Part shown: positions 6,440 to 11,589 of the stretch, in pieces | Layout of the letters: each line of letters begins with the position of its first letter | Position numbering within the stretch: the stretch's first letter is position 1 | Assembly (NCBI GenBank): GCA_052143655.1 | Contig: JBKQSL010000143.1 | Coordinates: 1-11,643, forward strand | Direction of reading: 5' to 3' | Length of the DNA: 11,643 bases | From: CAVSUR01 sp052143655 | GTDB lineage: Bacteria > Actinomycetota > Actinomycetes > Streptosporangiales > Streptosporangiaceae | Position numbers and translations under genes: made by a program | Notes under the pieces: model-generated | Databases searched by the model: none | Told to the model about the DNA's origin: nothing | Seen by the model: the letters and a program-made list of their open reading frames with translations, nothing else

Positions 6440-7746
6440 CCGCCTTCGCCGGCCTGCGCCGGCGTGACCACGTACTGGCGCAGGTACAGGTCGCGGAACG
6501 TCACCGGCCCGCGCGGGCCGGGCACCCGGTCGATATTGATGCCGGTTTCCGGCAGCGACAGCAGCTTGAAGCCGTCGAGCAGCCGGGGAGTGGCGTTCCA
6601 GAACGCGCCGGTGCCCGCGTAGGCACCGAGGAACTCGCTCGCGGCCGCGGCGTCCTCGGTCAGCACGCAGGCGGCCAGCCCGGAGGTTTCCCGGTTGGCG
6701 ATCTTTGCGGCCTCGGCGGGCCCGTCGGCCACGGCCACGGTCACGGTCGCCTCCCGGCCGGTGTCCAGTGCCCACTCGTGCCCGAGCGGATGCTCGTGCG
6801 GCGGCAGGGACAGGGTCACCGACAGCCGTTTCGCCAGCTCGGTCAGCTGCGGCAGCTGCTCGTCCCAGCGGGCGCGGTGCACCAGCAGCAGGTTGAGCCG
6901 GTTGCAGACGCCGAGCCGGTCCAGGCTGGCCTCGATCAGCCCGCTCGCGCGCGGCCAGTCCGCGGCGGCGTCCAGGTAGATCACCGCGCCGCCGTCGGCG
7001 TGCGCGAGCGTGCGCACGCCGTGCTGCGCGGCCTCGGCGGCCAGCTCGGCCGTGCTGGCCCCGCTGCCGCGCAGGATCACCAGCGGGATCAGCCCGGGCT
7101 GGGCGACCAGCGCCCGGGCGGCGGCCCGGCCGGGCACCCGCACCAGCGCGATCGCCTTCGGGCTGAGCCCGGCGTCGGCCAGGGCCGGGCCCACCACCTG
7201 GTCGACCAGGACTGCGGCCGAGCGCAGCGCGGCCGACCCGGTGCGCAGCACGCCGGCGTTGCGCGACTTGATGAACTGCGAGGCGATGTCCACCACGACG
7301 TTCGGCCGGGCCTCGAAGTTCGCCCCAATCACCCCGACCGGCAGCCGCCGCTCGCGCAGCACCAGCCCGCCAGGAAGCTCGCGGATGACTGTGCCGGCCT
7401 CGTCGGCCTGCGCGGGCACGCCGGCCAGCTCGGTGAGCTGCCCGGCCATCGCGCGCAGCCGTGCGTCGTCGAGCAGCAGCCGGTCCAGGATCGCGCCGGG
7501 CGCTCCGTCCGCCCGGGCAGCGGCCATGTCCTCGGCGTTGGCCGCGATGACCTGCTCGGTGCTGTCGCTCAGCCGGGCCGCCATGGTGGTGAGCGCCGTG
7601 TCCAGCACGGCCGCCGGCGCGAGCCGGAGAGCCGCGCTGGCCCGTGCTGCCGCCTGCGCCGCGGCGGCGACCGCAGCGGATGCGGTCGCCTGCTGATCTG
7701 CCGTCATGATGTCTGCCACTGCAATGCCTGTCGTCCCGTCGGTCAT
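6436..7746 (-). CDS. Divergent glutamate-5-semialdehyde dehydrogenase (ProA-like)
   Basis: About 436 aa from the ATG at 7746; a GTG at 7749 is immediately upstream and an ATG at 7707 is a shorter option. No good ribosome site precedes any of them. TACGAT at 7751-7756 resembles a -10 box so close that a leaderless or nearly leaderless message is possible. ProA reduces glutamyl-5-phosphate with NADPH to the semialdehyde that cyclises to P5C. The aldehyde dehydrogenase fold is supported by PVGVIGANFEARPNVVVD (137-154 when counted from the GTG), the lysine in FIKSRNA (161), ILRGSGAS (225-232) and the probable catalytic cysteine in LGVCNRLN (Cys282). The C-terminus departs from ProA: the usual FGLGAE, HARGPMGL and LTT.K blocks are replaced by GFKLLSLPETGINIDRV and PGPRGPVTFRDLYLRQYVV. 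Its stop overlaps that of the convergent ProB-like gene. The two are likely consecutive enzymes. Confidence 0.85.
   Translation of the reverse strand: MTDGTTGIAVADIMTADQQATASAAVAAAAQAAARASAALRLAPAAVLDTALTTMAARLSDSTEQVIAANAEDMAAARADGAPGAILDRLLLDDARLRAMAGQLTELAGVPAQADEAGTVIRELPGGLVLRERRLPVGVIGANFEARPNVVVDIASQFIKSRNAGVLRTGSAALRSAAVLVDQVVGPALADAGLSPKAIALVRVPGRAAARALVAQPGLIPLVILRGSGASTAELAAEAAQHGVRTLAHADGGAVIYLDAAADWPRASGLIEASLDRLGVCNRLNLLLVHRARWDEQLPQLTELAKRLSVTLSLPPHEHPLGHEWALDTGREATVTVAVADGPAEAAKIANRETSGLAACVLTEDAAAASEFLGAYAGTGAFWNATPRLLDGFKLLSLPETGINIDRVPGPRGPVTFRDLYLRQYVVTPAQAGEGG
6447..6464. terminator. GC hairpin at the convergent gene junction
   Basis: CGCCGGC-CTGC-GCCGGCG is a perfect 7-bp stem with a 4-nt loop, 8 bp past the ProB-like stop and inside the last codons of the ProA-like gene. 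It has no T-run on either strand. It could help end kinase transcription where the two messages collide, but GC-rich coding sequence can form such stems by chance. Confidence 0.3.
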
Positions 7747-7823
7747 CACGATCGTAGCGACCCTGGGCCGCGGCGGGCTCAGGTCCGGCTACCCGGTCCG
7801 GCCGCGCGGCTCGCCCGCGCTCA

Positions 7824-7874
7824 CCGGCCGGCCCGAACGGTCAGCCGGCCGGCCCGAACGGTCAGCCGGCCGGC
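7824..7874. repeat. 21-bp tandem repeat (2.4 copies) over the VC0807-family gene stop codon
   Basis: CCGGCCGGCCCGAACGGTCAG occurs at 7824-7844 and 7845-7865 without mismatch, followed by nine bases of a third copy (7866-7874). The TGA of the leftward gene (7862-7864) lies in the second copy. Each copy contains the self-complementary GGCCGGCC, so the transcript can fold neighbouring copies into 8-9-bp GC stems. A tandem-hairpin terminator between this gene and the ProA-like gene 115 bp on is a reasonable inference. Confidence 0.7.
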
Positions 7875-8707
7875 TCCGTCGGCTCCGCGCGGGCGGCAGC
7901 GGCAGCAGCGGCGGCGCCAGCCGCCTCGCCCCGGCGCCGGGCCCGCTGGCCGTAGACAGCCATCCAGGCCACCAGCACGCCCGCGACGGCGAACGGCATC
8001 ACCTTGGAGATCGCCAGCGCCGTTCCCGTCGGGAAGTACTCGACGATGACGACCCGCGCCGCCGCCTCGGCCAGGTAGGCGATCCCCCACACCACGGTGA
8101 AGACGATGAACGTGCGGCGGAACCCGGCGTACTGCCACCGGCCCGAGAAGTCCCGGCCCTTGGGCGTCTGCGGGCCGATGAACTCCAGCGCGAACCGGTA
8201 TATCAGCGGCCGGGCCGACCACAGCGAGGCCAGGCAGACCAGCCCGAATATGCCGGTCGGCACCGATCCCTCGATCAGCACCAGCCGGGCGCTGCCGCTG
8301 GCCAGGCCGAGCACGGCGCCGACTGCGATGCCCAGCAGGACCAGCGCGCCGACCGCGTCCAGCCGCCGGTCGCGGATCACTGCCAGCGCGACCCCGCCAG
8401 CGGGCAGCACGCCGCTCAGCACCAGCGCCATGACCTGGCTGAACCCGGCCGATCGCAGCCACGAGTAGGCCAGCAGCGGCCCGGCGATGTCAAAGATGAC
8501 GATCGGCGCCAGTGACTGCAGCTTGCCGCGGCCCCCGCTGCGCCGTCGCGACTGAGCACCGCGGTCCGCGCTGGGCCGCAGCGCGGGATCAGCCTGGTCG
8601 CTTCCGGGCCGGCCGCCGCTGGCCAGCGGCCCGGCGGGCGGGCTGATCCTGGGATCTGGTCCGCCAGCGGTCGGCCCGTCGGATTGCGATACACTCATGC
8701 AGTGCAT
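7862..8707 (-). CDS. VC0807-family integral membrane protein
   Basis: Predicted 281 aa from the ATG at 8707; a second ATG at 8698 (residue 4) is equally possible because neither has a strong ribosome site (GTGAG at 8 nt for the first). Residues 1-62 are Gly/Pro/Ser-rich and likely disordered and cytoplasmic, ending in a basic patch (SRRRSGGRGK). About six hydrophobic segments follow, near 65-85, 91-110, 117-136, 147-165, 198-217 and 228-252, with an Arg-rich stop and an Ala tail. The pattern IRDRRLDAVGALVLLGIAVG, then LVLIEGSVPTGIFGLVCLASL, is that of the VC0807/intracellular septation-A-like family of uncharacterised membrane proteins. Transport or a membrane structural role is unknown. It is divergent from a PaaX-family regulator 48 bp away, which makes it a likely target of that regulator. 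Confidence 0.8.
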   Translation of the reverse strand: MHCMSVSQSDGPTAGGPDPRISPPAGPLASGGRPGSDQADPALRPSADRGAQSRRRSGGRGKLQSLAPIVIFDIAGPLLAYSWLRSAGFSQVMALVLSGVLPAGGVALAVIRDRRLDAVGALVLLGIAVGAVLGLASGSARLVLIEGSVPTGIFGLVCLASLWSARPLIYRFALEFIGPQTPKGRDFSGRWQYAGFRRTFIVFTVVWGIAYLAEAAARVVIVEYFPTGTALAISKVMPFAVAGVLVAWMAVYGQRARRRGEAAGAAAAAAAARAEPTEPAG

Positions 8708-8755
8708 GCTAACTCACGAACGGAACAAATATTGCACTATGTCGTGAGAATCTGA
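8696..8755. promoter_or_regulatory. Divergent promoter/operator with nested inverted repeats
   Basis: The 48 bp between the two divergent genes are clearly more AT-rich than everything around them. Three symmetries are visible. CTCACGA (8713-8719) pairs exactly with TCGTGAG (8742-8748). AGTGCA (8701-8706) pairs with TGCACT (8733-8738). CATGCA-G-TGCATG (8696-8708) is a perfect 13-bp palindrome over the start codons of the leftward gene. PaaX-type regulators bind inverted repeats in such positions, so these are operator candidates for autoregulation and control of the membrane-protein gene. I could not fix -10/-35 boxes. Confidence 0.55.
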
Positions 8756-9589
8756 ATGACAGGTCCCGCTACGGTCAGCCCGCGCATGGGCCTGGTGTGC
8801 TTTGCCTTCGGAGTGGCCACAGTGCCCTACGACGGGCAGCTGCCGGCCGGCCAGCTGCCCGGGCCGATGCTGATCCGGCTGCTTGCCGACCTCGGCATGT
8901 CCGAGGCCGCGGCCCGGTCGGTGCTGCTGCGGATGCGCCGGGAGGGCTGGATCGAAGCCCGCCGGTCCGGCCGCGAGGCCCGGTACCGGCTTGCCCCGGC
9001 CATCGGCCTGGCCCAGGCGCGGATCGAAGCCCAGCTGCGCGGCCGCCGCCCTGCGTGGGGCGGCGCGTTCAGCGGGATCTTGTACGAGGTTCCCGAGCAG
9101 GCGCGGTCCTTCCGCGACCGGCTGCGCCGGACCGCCCAGCTGCTGGGCTACGCGACCTTGCACCCCGGGCTGCTGATCGCGGCCAGCGACCGGTGGGAGG
9201 AGCTGACCGGGCTGCTGCCGCCCGCGCCGGCCGACAGCCAGCTGCTGCGCACGCAGCTGACGCTCAGCATGGCCGACAGCCGCCAGATCGCGGCCCGGCT
9301 GTGGCGGCTGGACGAGCTGGCCGACCGCTACCGCTCGGTGGCGGCGACGGCCGCCAAGCAGGTGGAGATCGCGGACCGGAATCCGGCCGGGCCGCAAGCG
9401 CTGCGCGCGTTCGCCGCCGCCACGCTGCCGATCTTCGAGGTCAGCACCGACGATCCGGACCTGCCCGCCGAGCTGCTGCCGGCCGACTGGCCGGGCAGCC
9501 AGCTCGGCACGGTGCTCTACCAGGCATTCCAGGCCTTCCACCCGCTGATGGCCGACTACCTGGCCAGCCTGGTGAGCCAGGGCGGCTAA
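8756..9589 (+). CDS. PaaX-family transcriptional regulator
   Basis: Predicted 277 aa, ATG start, weak GTGAGA upstream. Residues of about 10-80 form the winged-helix domain of the family (MLIRLLADLGMSEAAARSVL, then REGWIEARRSGREARYRL). After a short linker comes the PaaX central and C-terminal part, marked by WGGAFSGILYEVPEQARSFRDRLR (101-124) and LGYATLHPGLLIA (residues about 129-141), matching the typical W.G.W...P...R..RD.LR..L..LG pattern. PaaX represses phenylacetate catabolism and is released by phenylacetyl-CoA, but relatives in actinobacteria control many other genes and no phenylacetate genes lie here. The ligand is therefore unknown. It is divergent from the VC0807-family gene, with inverted repeats between, which suggests local control and self-repression. 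Confidence 0.85.
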   Translation: MTGPATVSPRMGLVCFAFGVATVPYDGQLPAGQLPGPMLIRLLADLGMSEAAARSVLLRMRREGWIEARRSGREARYRLAPAIGLAQARIEAQLRGRRPAWGGAFSGILYEVPEQARSFRDRLRRTAQLLGYATLHPGLLIAASDRWEELTGLLPPAPADSQLLRTQLTLSMADSRQIAARLWRLDELADRYRSVAATAAKQVEIADRNPAGPQALRAFAAATLPIFEVSTDDPDLPAELLPADWPGSQLGTVLYQAFQAFHPLMADYLASLVSQGG

Positions 9590-9614
9590 CTGCCCTCGGC
9601 CCGCGGCGTTCCGT

Positions 9615-9773
9615 TTGCGCCATCCGGTTGCGGCTGGCCTGCCCGCACCGGCGCTGGCCGCGTCAGCCGCGGCCGTGGCCGTGGCCGTCGCGGCCGGCGT
9701 CGCCGACTACCTGACCTGGCCCGGCCGGGCCGGCCGCGCGGCTGAGGCCGCGGCTGAGACAGTGGAGCCGTGA
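9615..9773 (+). CDS. Possible small membrane peptide overlapping the methyltransferase start (doubtful)
   Basis: A frame open from 9576 ends at TGA 9771-9773, overlapping the methyltransferase GTG as GTGA. From a TTG at 9615 it would give 52 aa: a basic start, one strongly hydrophobic Ala/Val segment (PALAASAAAVAVAVAAGVA), then a Trp/Pro/Arg turn and an Ala/Glu tail. That layout fits a single-pass membrane peptide, and the stop-start overlap fits translational coupling. Against it: a TTG start with no ribosome site, and Ala/Val-rich frames arise easily in DNA of this composition. I list it only because it may explain the weak methyltransferase start. Confidence 0.15.
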   Translation: MRHPVAAGLPAPALAASAAAVAVAVAAGVADYLTWPGRAGRAAEAAAETVEP

Positions 9774-10615
9774 CAGGCACATCCGCCGCCGCGGCCGGGC
9801 CCGGCGGCACCACAGCGCGTCCCGGCAGCGGCGGCGCTGGCTACCTCCTGGACAACCGGCAGGCCGAGGCGGGGGAGCGGCTGGCCGCGCTGTCGGCCAT
9901 CTTCGACCCGCCGACGTTCCGCCGCATCAGCGAGCTGGGCATCGGCCCTGGCTGGCGGTGCTGGGAAGTCGGGGCCGGCGGCCCGGCCGTGCCGCGCTGG
10001 CTGGCTGGGCACGTCGGCCCGGGCGGCCGGGTGCTGGCCACCGACATCGACGTGTCCTGGCTGGCCGAGGCCGGCCGGGGCGTGCAGGTCCGGCGGCATG
10101 ACGTGGCGGCCGACGATCCGCCGGACGGCCCGTTCGACCTGGTGCATGCCCGGCTGGTGCTGGTGCACGTGACCGGCCGGGACCGGGCGCTGCGCACGCT
10201 GGCGGGAACCCTGGCGCCGGGCGGATGGCTGCTGGTGGAAGACGCTGACCCGGCATTGCAGCCGCTGCTGTGCCCCGACGAGTACGGGCCGCAGCAGCGG
10301 CTGGCCAACCGGCTCCGGGCCGGGTTCCGGCAGCTGATGGCCGACCGGGGCGCCGACCTGAGCTACGGCCGGCGGCTGCCCCGGCTGCTGCGCGAGGCCG
10401 GGCTCGCCGATGTCGAGGCGGAAGCATTCTTCCCGGTCACCTCGCCCGCGGCTGCCGTGCTCGAGGCCGCGACCATTCGGCAGATCCGCGGTCAGCTGAT
10501 CGAGGCCGGGCTGGCGACTGCCGAGGAGATCGCGGCCCACCTGGCGAACGTCGAGGCAGGCCGGCTGGACCTGGCCACCGCGCCGATGATCTCCGCCTGG
10601 GGCCGCCGCCGCTGA
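9770..10615 (+). CDS. Class I SAM-dependent methyltransferase
   Basis: Predicted 281 aa, GTG start. GGAG precedes it by only two bases, which is too close for a normal ribosome site, so initiation may rely on coupling to an upstream frame that ends in the overlapping GTGA, or on leaderless translation. The N-terminal 24 residues are low complexity. The core shows YLLDN (25-29), the SAM-binding motif I in CWEVGAGGPAVPRWL (64-78), an acidic ribose-binding loop VLATDID (88-94), a motif IV-like FDLVHARLVLVHV (122-134) and APGGWLLVEDAD (149-160). This is the UbiE/COQ5-like small-molecule methyltransferase pattern common in actinobacteria. The substrate cannot be told. It follows the PaaX-family gene on the same strand at 180 bp and could be co-transcribed. 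The array of repeats beginning at its stop may end its transcript. Confidence 0.85.
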   Translation: MTGTSAAAAGPGGTTARPGSGGAGYLLDNRQAEAGERLAALSAIFDPPTFRRISELGIGPGWRCWEVGAGGPAVPRWLAGHVGPGGRVLATDIDVSWLAEAGRGVQVRRHDVAADDPPDGPFDLVHARLVLVHVTGRDRALRTLAGTLAPGGWLLVEDADPALQPLLCPDEYGPQQRLANRLRAGFRQLMADRGADLSYGRRLPRLLREAGLADVEAEAFFPVTSPAAAVLEAATIRQIRGQLIEAGLATAEEIAAHLANVEAGRLDLATAPMISAWGRRR

Positions 10616-10718
10616 TCGGCGTGCGGGCCGCCGCCGATCCGCCCGGGCCGCCGCTGATCGGCCGGGGCGCCGCTGATCGGCCGGGGCGCCGCTGATCGGC
10701 CGGGGCGCCGCTCAGCGG
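10609..10718. repeat. Degenerate 19-21-bp tandem repeat array behind the methyltransferase gene
   Basis: CCGCTGATCGG occurs at 10609-10619, 10651-10661, 10670-10680 and 10689-10699, with a degenerate copy (CCGCCGATCCG) at 10631-10641 and a last variant (CCGCTCAGCGG, nearly palindromic) at 10708-10718. The three central copies sit in an exact 19-bp period with GCCGGGG between. The first copy includes the methyltransferase stop codon. Each unit contains CCG...CGG and the linkers GGCGCC, so the transcript can form several GC stems. Termination or 3'-end protection is possible; slippage-type expansion explains the period. Confidence 0.7.
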
Positions 10719-10796
10719 ACTGGGCAAGCGCCGGACCAGCCCGTGACCGGACCGCTGCTACTAGACCGGCGGTCCCGGCCTGTGCCGATACCAACC

Positions 10797-10988
10797 CCCG
10801 TGATGGGTCCCATCACGGGCACCTGCCCTGTGGCGGGACCCATCACAGGGGTGCGCGCCCTGCGGGGGCGGCCGCACCGGCGCCAGGCCGAGCCCGGGCG
10901 GGCCGCGAGCGGTTCTCAGTTCCCGGGGGTAACCCGATGGTTGCGGCAATCAGGGGCACCCAACCCCGTGGTTGTGGCTCTCATGGGG
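10797..10988. repeat. Four related palindromic elements
   Basis: Element 1 (10797-10819) is a perfect 23-bp palindrome: CCCGTGATGGG-T-CCCATCACGGG. Element 2 (10826-10850) has CCCTGTG and CACAGGG arms and repeats the right arm of element 1 (CCCATCAC). Element 3 (10933-10955) folds as CCC, bulged GA, TGGTTG, loop CGG, CAATCA, GGG. Element 4 (10964-10988) has CCCCGTG and CATGGGG arms with one G-T pair. All are 23-25 bp, start with C-runs, end with G-runs and share TG(G/A)T.. and ATCA parts; 3 and 4 also share AACCC and TGGTTG in direct orientation 31 bp apart. They look like diverged copies of one palindromic unit. Function is unknown. Confidence 0.6.
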
Positions 10989-11088
10989 ATGGCCGGGCCG
11001 GGCGGCCTGCGGGCTGAGCGGCACCGCGGGATCCGGGCCGGGCCGGGCCGGGCGGCCTGCGGGCGGACTGGCGCCACGGCGCGCCGGA

Positions 11089-11107
11089 AGCTTGTAAGCT
11101 AGGGAGG
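11089..11107 (+). promoter_or_regulatory. Possible promoter of tRNA-Met
   Basis: TTGTAAGCTAGGGAGG is locally AT-richer than its surroundings and TAAGCT (11095-11100) can serve as a -10 box. The box is half of the palindrome AGCTT-GT-AAGCT. No -35 match lies at the right distance. The start point would be near 11107, about 75 bp before the mature tRNA. Confidence 0.3.
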
Positions 11108-11181
11108 CCCTCGGTGCATGCGCCGGGGAGGCTGGTCACCCGCTCGGTCCCCGAGCGCGGGCTGCGGGTGGCTGCCAGCGC

Positions 11182-11255
11182 GGCGGAGTAGCTCAGTCAG
11201 GCAGAGCAAGCGGCTCATAATCGCTGTGTCGCCGGTTCAAGTCCGGCCTCCGCTA
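11182..11255 (+). tRNA. tRNA-Met (anticodon CAT)
   Basis: A complete cloverleaf can be drawn. The acceptor stem is GGCGGAG (11182-11188) with CTCCGCT (11248-11254), one G-U at the top. The D arm is GCTC (11191-11194) with GAGC (11204-11207). The anticodon stem is AGCGG/TCGCT around CTCATAA, with CAT at 11216-11218. The variable loop is GTGTC and the T arm is GCCGG-TTCAAGT-CCGGC. The discriminator base is A (11255) and CCA is not encoded. The paired first position and lack of three G-C pairs in the anticodon stem point to elongator Met rather than initiator. A tRNA-Ile with lysidine-modified CAT is the alternative. It lies upstream of rpmG, an arrangement common in actinobacteria. Confidence 0.93.
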
Positions 11256-11260
11256 CGGCT

Positions 11261-11276
11261 CGCCCTCCGGCGGGCG
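11261..11276 (+). terminator. Weak hairpin just after tRNA-Met
   Basis: CGCCC (11261-11265) and GGGCG (11272-11276) form a 5-bp stem with a 6-nt loop, six bases past the tRNA. It has no T-run. It may assist 3' processing or pausing; the stronger candidate lies at 11361. Confidence 0.25.
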
Positions 11277-11334
11277 GTCTTCGGGCCTGGGTCACCTGGC
11301 CTCGAACACTGCTGCCTGGACGGCGGGAATATCC

Positions 11335-11354
11335 GCGAGCGCGCGCGCGCTCGC
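11335..11354. repeat. Perfect 20-bp palindrome of alternating GC
   Basis: GCGAGCGCGC is followed directly by its reverse complement GCGCGCTCGC, with no spacer. The 12-bp centre is purely alternating CG, a sequence type that can adopt Z-DNA or extrude as a cruciform. It sits 7 bp before the terminator-like hairpin in the rpmG leader. Any role in regulation is inference. Confidence 0.55.
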
Positions 11355-11360
11355 ACGGCA

Positions 11361-11393
11361 GCGGCCTGGGCAGCAGCCCGGCCGCAGTCTTTT
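11361..11393 (+). terminator. Terminator or attenuator between tRNA-Met and rpmG
   Basis: GCGGCC (11361-11366) pairs with GGCCGC (11380-11385) and, after one bulged T, GGGC (11368-11371) pairs with GCCC (11376-11379) around the loop AGCA. The stem is followed by AGTCTTTTG, the only T-run after a strong stem in the window. It most likely ends the tRNA transcript; if the tRNA and rpmG share a message it could act as an attenuator for L33. It ends 30-40 bp before the rpmG start. Confidence 0.6.
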
Positions 11394-11424
11394 GATTGTC
11401 CGTACGGGAGAAAGGCACTCCGCT

Positions 11425-11589
11425 GTGGCTGCGACTGACGTCAGGCCGAAGATCACCCTGGCCTGCCAGGAGTGCAAGCATCGTAACTACATCACCCGCA
11501 AGAACCGGCGGAACGACCCCGACCGGCTCGAGCTCAGCAAGTACTGCCCCAACTGCCGCAAGCACCAGCCGCACCGCGAGACGCGATAG
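11425..11589 (+). CDS. rpmG: 50S ribosomal protein L33, zinc-binding form
   Basis: A 54-aa product from the GTG at 11425, chosen because GGGAGAAAGG ends 9 bases before it and because it gives the standard L33 length; an in-frame upstream start at 11392 would lie in the terminator tail. L33 is a small protein of the large ribosomal subunit near the E site. The sequence shows KITLACQECKHRNYITRKNR and YCPNCRKHQPHRE, the full family signature. Both CxxC pairs (CQEC and CPNC) are present, so this is the zinc-binding paralogue rather than the zinc-free one used under zinc starvation. It follows tRNA-Met on the same strand. In many actinobacteria this pair leads toward secE, nusG and rplK; those genes would be beyond the right edge (inference). 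Confidence 0.97.
   Translation: MAATDVRPKITLACQECKHRNYITRKNRRNDPDRLELSKYCPNCRKHQPHRETR

Larger units (their letters stand above)
10719..11181. other. Gene-free region before tRNA-Met, rich in palindromes
   Basis: No frame here shows codon use or protein sequence that I would accept as a gene. The region holds GACCG-G-CGGTC (10764-10774), a group of four related palindromic elements (10797-10988), an exact 24-bp direct repeat (10991-11014 and 11041-11064), AGCTT-GT-AAGCT (11089-11100) and a 7-bp hairpin with 3-nt loop (11141-11157). The density of symmetry suggests structured RNA, protein-binding sites, or debris of mobile or repetitive elements; the sequence does not decide between them. Confidence 0.6.

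Noticed and set aside
5827..8049. A 740-codon plus-strand frame crossing the ProB end, the ProA-like gene and the repeat
   Set aside because: It spans two genes and a tandem repeat, with low-complexity translation throughout.
8714..9541. Minus-strand frame opposite the PaaX-family gene
   Set aside because: Gln/Gly/Arg-rich shadow with no recognisable sequence.
9738..9758. Short GCGGCTGAG direct repeat before the methyltransferase
   Set aside because: Two nine-base copies in GC-rich DNA are not enough to claim an operator.
9707..10540. Minus-strand frame opposite the methyltransferase
   Set aside because: Shadow of the plus-strand gene, which has the SAM-binding motifs.
10609..10718. CRISPR array
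   Set aside because: Units are contiguous 19-21-bp tandem repeats with no unique spacers, and no cas gene is present.
10743..11102. A 119-codon plus-strand frame in the palindrome-rich gap
   Set aside because: Codes through the palindromes with Gly/Arg/Pro-rich sequence and has no ribosome site.
10991..11255. Integrative element attachment site at tRNA-Met
   Set aside because: No integrase is seen and the direct repeat does not match the tRNA 3' end.
11392..11424. Upstream in-frame start for rpmG
   Set aside because: It would begin in the T-run of the hairpin and lacks a ribosome site; the GTG at 11425 has one and gives the normal length.
11118..11438. A 106-codon frame over the tRNA and rpmG leader
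   Set aside because: It reads through a complete tRNA and a terminator-like hairpin.
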